From NCBI RefSeq assembly GCF_000688395.1, contig NZ_JIAG01000005.1, positions 62,001 to 126,000 of the forward strand: a DNA stretch of 64,000 nt, given 5' to 3'. The DNA is from Haematomicrobium sanguinis DSM 21259. Its GTDB lineage: Bacteria > Actinomycetota > Actinomycetes > Actinomycetales > Micrococcaceae. Shown one piece after another: positions 8,726 through 17,896 of this stretch. The first letter of the stretch is position 1. Every line of letters begins with the position of its first letter. Below the pieces are notes generated by a model that was given only the letters and a program-made list of their open reading frames with translations, did no database searches and was not told the origin of the DNA. Position numbers and translations under genes: made by a program.

Positions 8726-11718
8726 TAAAAACCTCCGAACTCGCCGACCAATTCACGCAGTTCTACTCGGCGGTACATCCTGGACGCGAACCGTATCAAT
8801 GGCAATTGCGCTTGCTCGACGCCGTGGCCAACTCGGGCCAATGGCCCGAACTCATCGAAGCACCGACGGGCGCCGGCAAGACGAGCGTGATCGACGTCCA
8901 CATCTTCCTCAACGCCATTGCTGACTCTCTCCCACACCCGATCCCGCGACGCATCGCACTCGTAGTTGGGCGCCGCGCGCTCGTGGACAGTCAGTACGAC
9001 TATTCCGTCCGCTTGCTGCACAAGCTGGACCCAAGCGCGCCCCGAGACAAAGAGCTACCCCGCCCTCAGATTCTCGACACCGTCTGGGAGGGGCTTGCTA
9101 CCCGAGCAGGAAAGAATCCGGGGACGGCCCTTTCGCCAGGAGAACTTCTCCATCTGGACTATGTTCGCGGCGGCGGTTCCGACGTCTCGCGAGTGGGTCG
9201 ATGGAGCATCGACCCACTCGCCACAACCCTCTACTTCATGACTCCGGACATGTTTGGGAGCCAACTGCTCTTCAACGGCTATGCCGTTGCCCGCACGGCA
9301 CGCCCCATTGCCGCGGCGCTACTCGCCTTCGACACGGTCGCCGTCATCGATGAGGCGCACATGAACCAGCAGTTGGTGATCACAGCACGGCGAGTGCCCG
9401 AAATCGACGCCGACGCCGAAGAACGGTTACCGATCCTGCCACTTCAGGTTGTCACCAGCACCGCGACACCTACCAGACGCCAATCTGCCCTCGGCACCAC
9501 CGGCTCGATTACGGTCCACGAGGGCGACTTCGCACAAGACACCGCGCTCGCCAACCGCATGAACGCCGCCAAATCGATCGGCCTGGAAGAGGTCGAGGGC
9601 AAACTCGAGGACAAGAAGGTCATCAAGCGCATCATCGATCTTGCGTTAGACCTTGAATCCGAGGGCACCACAGAGCGACCCGTGGGCATCATGGTCAACT
9701 CACCGAAAACAGCGGTAGCGATTTCCCGCGCACTCAAGAATGAACTTGGCGGCGACAGCGAAGCGACCGTCGCCACCATTATTGGCCGCATGCGTCCCTT
9801 TGACCGCAAACAGTATGTGCTTGGTGAGGACGGAAGCATCCGTATTGGCGGACCGGAGGGAACACCGGCTCGCTTTGTCGTGGCCACGCAAACCCTCGAA
9901 GTCGGAGTCGACATCGACCTCGAAGCTCTGATCACCGAACTCGCACCCGCCAACGCACTCATTCAACGAGCGGGCCGTGTCAACCGCATGGGGGCCCGCA
10001 ACTCCGGACCCATTCACGTCCTGGTATCGCCGCTGAGCAAACGCGACGAACGCACCGGCGTGTACTTCACTCAGGATCTTGAACGCACCCGGGACTGGCT
10101 GGCAGATATCACCGTCGAAAGCCCGGATTTCAGCCCGTGGCGCATCACCCAAGAACTAGAAACACTCAAGCAGACCAAGGCGACTGACGCGCTCGGGGCG
10201 ACCACGCGCCGTCGTGCATTTCAACGCCCGGAGTGGGCGGACGCCGAATTCTGGTCCATCACCTCCGAGCAAACCTTCGCGAGCAGTGCGGTCACCGGCG
10301 CGCCGGCAAACCTGGACCTCTGGCTGAGCGACGGGTTCGATTCCACCCCGGAAATCGCGGTGGCGATCCGTCGATTGCCGCGTCAAGAACACCTCGCAAT
10401 TCAATATTTGCAGGCCGCGCCCATCGAGGCGGAGGAAGTCATGCCGGTTACTCTCGGCACGGCACGCACGGTGCTCAAAGAGTGGCTGAGTGCTAAGACG
10501 ACAGATGGGCACCACCCGGTGCGTGCCTTCCGCATCGACGCCGACGGCAACACCGAAGTGCTCCGTCCAGGCAGCCTGAACGATCGCAGCGTGACACCAC
10601 TGCGCCCGAGCGACACCGTAGTTGTGGACGTCTACGCGCCGCTCTTCGCGGACAAGGTAATGCTCTGGGGCGGGCGCGACTCGCTACCGGACGTTTCCTC
10701 AGGTTCACGCGGGACTTCCGCGGTTATCACCGCGGTCGCTTCACTTGCCGAACCGCGTGACAAAGACAGGAGTACGACGGCGGAGCTCGCCCCATTCGCG
10801 ATTCCTACCAAGGAATGGCAAGAGTTGGCGCGGACTTTTGAGCCCGAAGCGACGGCGAGTTGGGCCGAGGATTACGACGGTTGGGACGCGCTCATGACCT
10901 GGGTTGATGGGTTACCAAACGGTGTAGGAGAGGTGTTGCAAGAGTTCGTACGGACCGCCGATGATGGGACGTCGGTTGACGTTTTCACGGACAATGATGA
11001 GTTGGTTCTCATCGTGCGCAAGCCTGATGCGGATGTGCTTGATGAGTCCGAACGCGAGGTGGTTACGCGACGTGGCCCCAAGGAGTATGTGCTCTTGGAC
11101 GATCACCAAAGAGACGTCGCCGAGCGTGCCCGGTCGATTGCAGAGCGTCTGGGGTTGCCCGACTGGGTCCAGGACACGGTGTACCGCGCGGGGCTGTTGC
11201 ATGACGAAGGCAAACGCGACGCGCGGTTCCAGTCAATGCTCGCGGTTGCTGACTGGAAAGCACGGAAGTCGCGCACCGAGCAAGGCGACGAGTGGAAAGA
11301 TCTGGCCAAGAGCCGATTCCGCTCGCGCGCCCGAGAGCAACAATTCCGGAGTTTGAACGGGTTGAACGCGTGGCGTCACGAACAGCTCTCCGCTGCGGTA
11401 GCGTGGACCGTTCAAGCCGATGCTGCCCATGCTGACGCCGTGACCAGACTTGTGGGCACCTCGCACGGGTACGGTCGATGGTCCTTTGCCGATGGAGTCG
11501 CGCGGTTGATGCCACGGGCAGACTATTTGCCTGAAGCACCCCGGATCAATGGTGCCGAACGCGCTCAAGTGGGGGACGCCGCCGTCGTGCTCTTTGAGGA
11601 AGGCGAATGGGAGGCACTTATGGAGCGCACCAACCGGCAATTTGGGCTGTGGGGCATCGCGTTTTTGGAGGCGCTCCTGCGGCTGGCGGATCAGCAGATT
11701 TCGGCGGAGGGGCGGTAA
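8722..11718 (+). CDS. cas3: Cas3 helicase-nuclease with C-terminal HD domain (type I-G)
   Basis: 998 residues. The N-terminal SF2 helicase has Walker A APTGAGKT (residues 47-54), DEAH at about 210-213 and the SAT-like segment VVTSTATPT; a helicase C domain follows, with QRAGRVNRMG. The HD nuclease is at the C-terminus: GLLHDEGKRDARFQ (His-Asp at about 827-828), preceded by DDHQRDV and followed by RHEQLSAAV and SHGYGR. This C-terminal HD order is the type I-G arrangement, the reverse of classic HD-first Cas3. The enzyme is recruited to target-bound Cascade to nick and degrade DNA. All main catalytic motifs look intact, so the locus is probably capable of interference. Confidence 0.92.
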   Translation: MIKTSELADQFTQFYSAVHPGREPYQWQLRLLDAVANSGQWPELIEAPTGAGKTSVIDVHIFLNAIADSLPHPIPRRIALVVGRRALVDSQYDYSVRLLHKLDPSAPRDKELPRPQILDTVWEGLATRAGKNPGTALSPGELLHLDYVRGGGSDVSRVGRWSIDPLATTLYFMTPDMFGSQLLFNGYAVARTARPIAAALLAFDTVAVIDEAHMNQQLVITARRVPEIDADAEERLPILPLQVVTSTATPTRRQSALGTTGSITVHEGDFAQDTALANRMNAAKSIGLEEVEGKLEDKKVIKRIIDLALDLESEGTTERPVGIMVNSPKTAVAISRALKNELGGDSEATVATIIGRMRPFDRKQYVLGEDGSIRIGGPEGTPARFVVATQTLEVGVDIDLEALITELAPANALIQRAGRVNRMGARNSGPIHVLVSPLSKRDERTGVYFTQDLERTRDWLADITVESPDFSPWRITQELETLKQTKATDALGATTRRRAFQRPEWADAEFWSITSEQTFASSAVTGAPANLDLWLSDGFDSTPEIAVAIRRLPRQEHLAIQYLQAAPIEAEEVMPVTLGTARTVLKEWLSAKTTDGHHPVRAFRIDADGNTEVLRPGSLNDRSVTPLRPSDTVVVDVYAPLFADKVMLWGGRDSLPDVSSGSRGTSAVITAVASLAEPRDKDRSTTAELAPFAIPTKEWQELARTFEPEATASWAEDYDGWDALMTWVDGLPNGVGEVLQEFVRTADDGTSVDVFTDNDELVLIVRKPDADVLDESEREVVTRRGPKEYVLLDDHQRDVAERARSIAERLGLPDWVQDTVYRAGLLHDEGKRDARFQSMLAVADWKARKSRTEQGDEWKDLAKSRFRSRAREQQFRSLNGLNAWRHEQLSAAVAWTVQADAAHADAVTRLVGTSHGYGRWSFADGVARLMPRADYLPEAPRINGAERAQVGDAAVVLFEEGEWEALMERTNRQFGLWGIAFLEALLRLADQQISAEGR

Positions 11719-11720
11719 CG

Positions 11721-12791
11721 GTGATTATTCAGGGTGATTATCGCGATGCGTTGGTGCAGTTCACCGCACTTGGGCTCGCGGCGATTATCGAGAACGAATT
11801 GGGTGCGCGATCGCGTATTCAGTGGTTGGATCAGATGCGCGTGTCGGTCACGACTCTGGATGTCCTCAGTGATGAGGAGATGGCGGACGCGGTGCTGCGG
11901 CATGCGACGGCCCGAGCAGAGGATTCCTGGGTGACTGCTGTGGCGGCACTCGGCACTGCTGCGCGTTCACCGTTTAGTCCGCGGGTGGGCGCTCTCGCGG
12001 CCGAGGACTGGCAGCCGTGGCACGATGTCCGCGAGGCCGAGATTGACGATGTTTCGGCCGACGATGTGCTGGATTTGCGTTTCATTTCTGCGCTGGGCGA
12101 GCCGTCCTATTGGGCGGAGGATCCGGCAGTGTCGACTCAGATCAATTCCGGGGCAAGCCTGTGGGAAATGAAGACACGCAACCGTGGCGAGGAATTTGTG
12201 CAAAACCGGTTGGCATTGTTGGCACGTGCCGTGGCGGGTCGTTCGGCTTCTGAGGTTCTCGCTGGTCTTCTTGGAACGTCGATTCTTGACGAGGTCGGTA
12301 AGAACGCCGGGGATAGCCGCACGCCGACCGGGCTGCGGGCACCAAGCCGAACGGATAATGCGCGTGCGTGGTGTGCGATGTGGGGGATCTCGAATTTCCC
12401 GGTGCGGCCGGTGGTTTCGGGAGACGGGTTTCGGGCCTCAAAGGTTGCTGGAGCGTTCCGGGCCGGCAAATCTGCCTGGTTCTATCTTCCGGTTTTCCTC
12501 GGGCCCGATGATGGGCCTCCGGTGTCACTTGCCCGGTACCGGGCTGTTGCGCGAAGTGCCGCTCTTGCTGACCTGGCCTGGGATACTGTGCGAGTTGCAG
12601 GCGAGGCGGCTGGTGAGCAGCGCAAGGAATCTCAACGATTTACCGAAGCGGAACTGAAATCGGCCGAAACTTGGGCTCGGGCGCACGGCGTGGGAGGACT
12701 GATGTACTTCCGCCGGTTCGTCAGCGATAACCCGAATGCACCCGAGTTTTGGGCCGAACCGGGTCGGTTTGTCGGGGTGGGGGCGGTCTGA
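11721..12791 (+). CDS. csb3: Type I-G Csb3 (Cas8-like subunit)
   Basis: 356 residues if translation starts at the GTG at 11721, two bases after the cas3 stop, with GGAGG just upstream (11706-11710). Longer in-frame starts would sit inside cas3. The protein resembles the Csb3/GSU0052 group (VQFTALGLAAIIEN near the start, WAMWGISNF-like core, GLMYFRRFVSDNPN near the end). Csb3 is assigned as the small Cas8 equivalent of type I-G. This family is divergent, so the call rests mainly on operon position between cas3 and cas4-cas1 plus weak motif recall. It is followed one base later by cas4-cas1. Confidence 0.7.
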   Translation: MIIQGDYRDALVQFTALGLAAIIENELGARSRIQWLDQMRVSVTTLDVLSDEEMADAVLRHATARAEDSWVTAVAALGTAARSPFSPRVGALAAEDWQPWHDVREAEIDDVSADDVLDLRFISALGEPSYWAEDPAVSTQINSGASLWEMKTRNRGEEFVQNRLALLARAVAGRSASEVLAGLLGTSILDEVGKNAGDSRTPTGLRAPSRTDNARAWCAMWGISNFPVRPVVSGDGFRASKVAGAFRAGKSAWFYLPVFLGPDDGPPVSLARYRAVARSAALADLAWDTVRVAGEAAGEQRKESQRFTEAELKSAETWARAHGVGGLMYFRRFVSDNPNAPEFWAEPGRFVGVGAV

Positions 12792-12792
12792 C

Positions 12793-14400
12793 ATGGCGTC
12801 TGATTCTGAGGTACCCATCAGGGAGCCGATCCCGATTAGTCTGGTTGCGCACTGGCAATTCTGTCCGCGGCGCGCCTGGCTAGAGGCCGCTGGGGAAAAG
12901 ACCGATACCGCCCAAATGCAGATCGGAACCTCCCAACATAGAGGAACCGACGACCCAAAAACGGAACGTGCTGGCGAGTTCAAAGCTATAGATCTGGCGC
13001 ACAAAGGATGGGGTGTCAGCGGTCGGTCAGACACGTTGGTCGAGGCTCCGGATGGATTAATTGTTCGCGAGTACAAAGCGACCCCGGTAAAGCGCCGCGC
13101 TGAGGTCACCGACGCAATGCGTGTTCAGCTTGCACTTCAGGCAGCCAGTTTGCGGGAAATGGGCCACGATGTCGCCGGAACAGAAGTCTTTTTCACAAGT
13201 CACCATCGGACGGTTCCTGTTGAGCTAGACGACGATGACTATCGGCAAGCCGAACTGGCAGTCGGTCAGACCCGCCAGGTTGTTGATTCTGCCGAGGCAC
13301 CCGAGCCGCTGGAGGACAGCCCCAAGTGCACTCGGTGCTCTCACGCCACCGTGTGTCTTCCGGATGAGCGGAAGCTACAGTCGGTGGAACGGCGAATTGT
13401 GGTCTCCGATCCTGACAACCAGATTGTTTACCTCGGTACACCGGGGTCTCGTGCGTCAACCCGTCAAGGCCAGATGATCGTCACCAAGGGTGAAGAAACG
13501 TTGGCTAAAATTCCGATGGAAAAGATTCAGGGACTGCAGGTCCAGGGGAATATTGATCTTTCGAGCGGTCTCATTCGCGAGCTATTGTGGCGCAATATTT
13601 CGGTGGTCTGGGCCAGTGGAACCGGCCGGATGTATGGCTGGGCTCAGTCTTCATATGGACCTAATGGTCTGCAGCGGGCCAGGCAACATGTAGCCTCGCA
13701 GGAAGGTCGGCTCGGTCTGGCGCGTGAGTTTATTGCCTCCAAGATTTCTAACCAGGCCACCCAACTTCGCCGCGCGGGCGTCGAAAGCGATGTTGTTGTG
13801 CGTCTTCGGGAAGTCCAGAAGCTGGTTACCGGCGCCCAGCGATGGCAAGACATTATTGGTCTTGAGGGTGAGGCCGCGTCGTTGTACTTTTCCAATTGGC
13901 CGACGCTCTTGAAGCCGCGTGAGAGGGAACGCTGGGCGTGGAGTGGACGCTCGGGAAGGCCCGCGACAGACCCCATTAATGCGCTACTGAATTATGTCTA
14001 TGGTGCGTTGACCTCAGACGCCGTGCGCGCCATCATTTCGTGCGGCTTGGATCCACATGCAGGGTTCCTTCACAGTAGCGGGCGGAATAAGCCCGCTCTC
14101 GCGCTTGATCTCATGGAAGAGTTCCGTGCGCCTGTAGGTGATTCTGTGGTGCAAACGGTAATCAACAATCGCGAAGTCGATCCAAACGATTTTGACGGAA
14201 GGCTTGGAACCTGGCGCATGAATGACAAGGCTCGGAAAGCGCTGATGTCCGGCTATGAGCGACGGATGCAAACTGAGTTTCGCCATCCCATTTTCGGTTA
14301 TAGCGTCACCTGGCGACGAGCGTTAGAGATACAGGCGAGGCAGGTGCTCGGATTCTTGGACGGAACGCAGTCCGAGTACCGAGGAATTAGAGTTCGATGA
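12793..14400 (+). CDS. cas4-cas1: Cas4-Cas1 fusion, adaptation nuclease and integrase
   Basis: 535 residues from the ATG at 12793. The N-terminal Cas4 half has the four iron-sulphur cysteines, C24 (FCPRRAWLE) and C179/C182/C188 (CTRCSHATVC), plus RecB-type nuclease residues in GRSD and EYKA. The C-terminal Cas1 half has the metal ligands E360 (GLEGEAASLYF), H427 (GFLH) and the acidic end of LALDLMEEFR. Such fusions are a hallmark of type I-G loci and couple PAM selection and prespacer trimming to integration. The ATG of cas2 overlaps its stop (ATGA). All expected catalytic residues are visible. Confidence 0.95.
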   Translation: MASDSEVPIREPIPISLVAHWQFCPRRAWLEAAGEKTDTAQMQIGTSQHRGTDDPKTERAGEFKAIDLAHKGWGVSGRSDTLVEAPDGLIVREYKATPVKRRAEVTDAMRVQLALQAASLREMGHDVAGTEVFFTSHHRTVPVELDDDDYRQAELAVGQTRQVVDSAEAPEPLEDSPKCTRCSHATVCLPDERKLQSVERRIVVSDPDNQIVYLGTPGSRASTRQGQMIVTKGEETLAKIPMEKIQGLQVQGNIDLSSGLIRELLWRNISVVWASGTGRMYGWAQSSYGPNGLQRARQHVASQEGRLGLAREFIASKISNQATQLRRAGVESDVVVRLREVQKLVTGAQRWQDIIGLEGEAASLYFSNWPTLLKPRERERWAWSGRSGRPATDPINALLNYVYGALTSDAVRAIISCGLDPHAGFLHSSGRNKPALALDLMEEFRAPVGDSVVQTVINNREVDPNDFDGRLGTWRMNDKARKALMSGYERRMQTEFRHPIFGYSVTWRRALEIQARQVLGFLDGTQSEYRGIRVR

Positions 14401-14693
14401 GCGAATCGCCTCGCCGATATCTAATCGCATATGACATCAAGGACGACAAAAGGCGTTCAAAAGTGGCCACGTACCTGCAGTCATTTGGCGACAGAATTCA
14501 GTACAGTGTGTTCATCATTGATGTTCGGCCGTCACGTCTTGTGCGTGTCGACGACGAACTCAAAAACAGAATCAAGCTCTCCGAGGATCGAATTTTGATC
14601 TGTAATCTCGGTTTGGTTGGAAGCATCACACGTGATGTCTTCAGGTTCATTGGCAACTCCAAAGAGATTGAAGAGGGCCCGATAGTTCTCTGA
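14397..14693 (+). CDS. cas2: Cas2 adaptation protein
   Basis: 98 residues, typical Cas2 length. The N-terminal strand RYLIAYDIKDDKRR carries the conserved metal-binding Asp, and the ferredoxin-like core SFGDRIQYSVFIIDV follows. Cas2 forms the central dimer of the Cas1-Cas2 integrase. It overlaps cas4-cas1 by four bases and is the last gene before the array; the leader begins right after its stop. Confidence 0.95.
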   Translation: MSESPRRYLIAYDIKDDKRRSKVATYLQSFGDRIQYSVFIIDVRPSRLVRVDDELKNRIKLSEDRILICNLGLVGSITRDVFRFIGNSKEIEEGPIVL

Positions 14694-14877
14694 ATGTGCC
14701 CGCGAGAGGTTCGTCGAGCAGAAAAAGCCGCGGACCCCTCGCGCGCCTGTTTGGCGCGAATTTTCACGGCTCGAAGTGGATTCCCGGCCGCGCGGCGATT
14801 CGAACGCTTTCGAACACCGAAGGACCTCTCGCAACGAGCCCAAACACAAGCGCCAATACTGGGCTATATTGGAGACA
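14694..14877 (+). promoter_or_regulatory. CRISPR leader
   Basis: These 184 bases lie between the cas2 stop and the first repeat. A -10-like TATATT at 14865-14870 sits 7 bases before repeat 1, placing transcription start at or just inside the first repeat; no clear -35 is seen. The repeats nearest this side are all identical and those far from it are decayed, which is the polarity expected if new spacers enter here. No ORF is supported. Confidence 0.65.
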
Positions 14878-16234
14878 GTGGCCGCCGACTATTCGGTGGC
14901 CCTTCATTGAGGTCCGCAGAACGTCCGGGACTCGATCACCCGCAACATGGTGGCCGCCGACTATTCGGTGGCCCTTCATTGAGGTGGCGTCAACCAGTCT
15001 GTAAGCCCCGTGGAAAATAACCGTGGCCGCCGACTATTCGGTGGCCCTTCATTGAGGTACCCAGACACAAGGCACCGCCAACGGTTCGGCTGATAAGTGG
15101 CCGCCGACTATTCGGTGGCCCTTCATTGAGGTCAGTCGAAAGACACCCCCGAAAACACAAGGAAAAACCGGGGTGGCCGCCGACTATTCGGTGGCCCTTC
15201 ATTGAGGTTCGTTCACCAAAAACGGGCTACCGCAAACCGTCAAGTGGCCGCCGACTATTCGGTGGCCCTTCATTGAGGTTCGCACGCCGGGCGGGCGCAT
15301 GTTCTTTACTGTGATCGGTGGCCGCCGACTATTCGGTGGCCCTTCATTGAGGTAGCACTAACGCTCTGGTCCAAAGAAATTCTTACCACGTGGCCGCCGA
15401 CTATTCGGTGGCCCTTCATTGAGGTTCGGTGACGTTCCCGGGCGTCGTGGTCAACCAGCCTCGTGGCCGCCGACTATTCGGTGGCCCTTCATTGAGGTTC
15501 GTAAAACTCCGGTGCCTGTTCTTCCATCACTAAAGTGGCCGCCGACTATTCGGTGGCCCTTCATTGAGGTGCGTGTACGTTGCTCCGTGGCGTTGCTCAT
15601 CCATAGTGGCCGCCGACTATTCGGTGGCCCTTCATTGAGGTGCCGTGGACATGAAAGCCCGGCTCGCCCAAGCATGGGAAGTGGCCGCCGACTATTCGGT
15701 GGCCCTTCATTGAGGTGTGTGGCAGAAGTTCGTCAGCGGTGTGGACGCGATCGTGGCCGCCGACTATTCGGTGGCCCTTCATTGAGGTGCGACCTCCACG
15801 AGCGTGGTGCAGTACGCCGCGCTGCCTAAGGTGGCCGCCGACTCTTCGGTGGCCATTCATTGAGGCCCGAAAACGCCGTGGTCAATGGCACCGTTCGCGA
15901 GTGGCCGCCTACTCTTCAGTGGCCTTTCATTGAGGCATTGGCTATTGAGCGTAGAATCGAACTACATGTAGATGTGGCTGCCAACTCTTCGGTGGCCTTT
16001 CATTGAGGCTGGAGACAAAGAACCCGCCGGGGTTAACTCCATCACCTAAACGTGACCGCCGACTCTTCGGTGGACTTTCATTGTGGCACGGCGTGCACTG
16101 TTGCCATTGAGTTTCGCGACCAGGTGAGGCCGCCGGCTCTTCGGCGGACTTGCATAGAGGCATCATGTTCCGCCACGGCGCCGTGTCGCGCCAGCCGTGT
16201 GGCAGCCAACTATTCGGTGGCCTTTCATTGATCC
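14878..16234 (+). CRISPR. CRISPR array, 19 repeats of 36 nt and 18 spacers, type I-G
   Basis: Repeats 1-13 (first at 14878-14913, thirteenth at 15753-15788) are identical 36-mers starting GTGGCCGCCGACTATTCGG and ending TTCATTGAGGT. They contain a hairpin, GGCCGCCGA / TCGGTGGCC, with a CTAT loop and one G-U pair. Repeats 14-19 start at 15831, 15901, 15974, 16052, 16126 and 16199 and carry increasing changes: ACTCTT in the loop, final T to C, and loss of the 3' end in the last. Spacers are 34-42 nt. Spacers 11 (15642-15680) and 12 (15717-15752) read through as open frames, as phage coding sequence would. Leader side is the cas2 side. Confidence 0.98.
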
Positions 16235-16280
16235 CCTAAATCACATGGGCACGCTACCCCTTCAATTTGAGGAGCATGAC

Positions 16281-16505
16281 ATGAAGGAACTTGACTTAGA
16301 AGGTCACTGGCCCGAGTTATTGGACAGTCTCGATGATAAAGCACGTCACGAAGTCCGCCAGATCTTGGCCGCGAACTGGCACGAGGGCTGGGTCCCCAAC
16401 AGTGCGGATGTTGCCGAGATTGTCAAAACAATTCGCGGTGACCTTAGCGTCGACGAGCAACTTCACTCTGAGAGTGCCACTAACTCTAGTACGCTTTCAG
16501 ACTAA
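16281..16505 (+). CDS. VbhA-like antitoxin of a Fic system
   Basis: 74 residues from the ATG at 16281, which has GAGGAG seven bases upstream; an earlier in-frame ATG at 16197 lies in the last decayed CRISPR repeat and is rejected. The core ANWHEGWVPNSADVAEI followed by IRGDLSVDE resembles the VbhA antitoxin domain. In class I Fic antitoxins the inhibitory motif is [S/T]xxxE[G/N]; here it reads ANWHEG, with the Glu kept and the first residue changed to Ala. The stop overlaps the following Fic start (TAATG), the usual coupling of such pairs. The partner toxin is truncated, so this may be an orphan antitoxin. Confidence 0.7.
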   Translation: MKELDLEGHWPELLDSLDDKARHEVRQILAANWHEGWVPNSADVAEIVKTIRGDLSVDEQLHSESATNSSTLSD

Positions 16506-16786
16506 TGCCGGACGTCTTTGAAACTTGGGATTCGTATTTCATTCCGAGTACTTCCACGCTGAAGAACCTACCCGGAATCACTGACCACGATGAACTTCGC
16601 GATTGGGAGTTTAAGGCGTCGGCAGTCCGTCGTGTCGAGCTTTATCTCCACCCAGAACTTGTCGCTCGATCCTGGGATGGGGCGCATGTGCAAGCGATAC
16701 ACGCGCAACTTTTCCAAGACGTCTATGAATGGGCGCGGCAATCGTGCACCATGTATACGCCCAAAGGACACAGGACGCGAAGCTGA
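16505..16786 (+). pseudogene. Fic toxin, N-terminal fragment
   Basis: 93 residues that match the N-terminal part of Fic AMP-transferases of the VbhT group: VFETWDSYFIPSTSTLKNL, then WEFKASAVRRVELYLHPEL and HAQLFQDVYEWA. The frame stops shortly after VYEWA, well before the catalytic HxFx(D/E)GNGR loop. That motif is not seen in the next 250 bases in any frame, so the toxin is inactive. It directly follows the antitoxin. The truncation sits just beyond the decayed end of the CRISPR array. Confidence 0.75.
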
Positions 16787-17032
16787 CAGAGTCGACCCAG
16801 AAACCTGGATTAACGCCAGCCAGTATTCTCGCCCCGACCTGCACGGATACCACCCAAACATTGATTCGCTCTTGCCTGTTTTCTACGCCATTACGTCGAA
16901 ACGTCAAGGCGCTTAGCCCAAAGCACCCCAACCCAAACGCAACCCTGCGCGCCCAAGGCGAGCATCGCCGTCGTGCATCAAATTGCCCACCGATATTGCC
17001 CCAACGCGCAAAGATAAGGAAGACTCACAACC
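16787..17032. other. Non-coding remnant downstream of the Fic fragment
   Basis: No gene is supported in these 246 bases. A short open stretch in another frame (WINASQYSRPDLHG, ending at 16916) has no recognisable homology and could be scrambled Fic-locus DNA. It contains GCATCGCCGTCGTGC at 16962-16976, part of a small dispersed repeat also found at 28258. A ribosome-binding site AAGGAAG precedes the next gene. Confidence 0.4.
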
Positions 17033-17860
17033 ATGCGCCCGCGGTTGAAAGAACTCTCCGAAATCGTCCTGCCGCTCTTGGAACCACTCCCCAACGAGCC
17101 ACCCAAGAAGAACACAGCGGCGGAAGTCCAGCGCCGCATGACGGAGGCGCTGTCATGGTTGGAACGGGCCGCGGATGACCGCTGGAGCTTCAAGAAACTC
17201 GGCTTGGCCACCCCGGACGACAGCGAACTTCATATCACCTCAAGCCACGCGCTCGAGCGGGCGGCGCGCCTTTTCACCGAAACGCCCGATCCCACGGGCG
17301 CGATCGAGGACCTCTATAACGGCTTCGTTGAACTGAATGTTCGGTCCTACGAGCCGTTCGCCGATGACATAGACGGGCGCATGGTCGCTGATTGGTTCCT
17401 CGATTACCAGCTCGCCAGCACTCATGTGTTCCTCAAGTTGGACCCGGTCGCGTATGAGCGCGCTCTCGGCGCCGACGGGCTCAAGCGAATTCGAGAGCGC
17501 GTCGAGGAATTATGCGCACATCAGCATGCGCCGGAAGAGCCCGGCACGGGTCTCCGCCGCACCGTCGAGCGTTTGCTCGTGACCTGGCTCGACCAACGCC
17601 TGGCCGTCCTGGACGCCGACCACGCCACCATGTTTGACCTCGAATGGCAGGCGTACCGCGCCGCAAAACGGTGGTTGCGGCTCACGGAGTACCACCATCC
17701 CGAGGACGCCGAAGCCACGGCACGGCGCATCTTCCAACGCTGGCCCAACTCACACACGGGTTGCGATCTTTACCTTTTCGCCGAGATCGCGGACATTCGC
17801 CGCGAGTTCAAGCAGCGCCGGCAGCTCATGGCGGAAATTATTGCGGCAGATTTACCGTAG
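17033..17860 (+). CDS. Hypothetical alpha-helical protein
   Basis: 275 residues, not recognised. Composition is rich in Ala, Leu, Arg and Glu, with no signal peptide or membrane segment, so a soluble, mostly helical protein is expected. The C-terminal half (TEYHHPEDAEATARRIFQRWPNS, then FAEIADIRREFKQRRQ) looks like helical repeats. The start is supported by AAGGAAG upstream. The gene ends just before a strong hairpin terminator and converges on the tetR gene. Codon use and protein-like composition argue that it is real; no function is proposed. Confidence 0.7.
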   Translation: MRPRLKELSEIVLPLLEPLPNEPPKKNTAAEVQRRMTEALSWLERAADDRWSFKKLGLATPDDSELHITSSHALERAARLFTETPDPTGAIEDLYNGFVELNVRSYEPFADDIDGRMVADWFLDYQLASTHVFLKLDPVAYERALGADGLKRIRERVEELCAHQHAPEEPGTGLRRTVERLLVTWLDQRLAVLDADHATMFDLEWQAYRAAKRWLRLTEYHHPEDAEATARRIFQRWPNSHTGCDLYLFAEIADIRREFKQRRQLMAEIIAADLP

Positions 17861-17896
17861 CCTTGGCGAGCGCCGCTGAGGTGCCGATCGGCGAGG

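Noticed and set aside
14694-15933. Several ORFs across the CRISPR array with repeated PPTIRWPFIEV or MKGHRIVGGH peptides
   Set aside because: They are translations of the 36-nt repeat on both strands, not genes.
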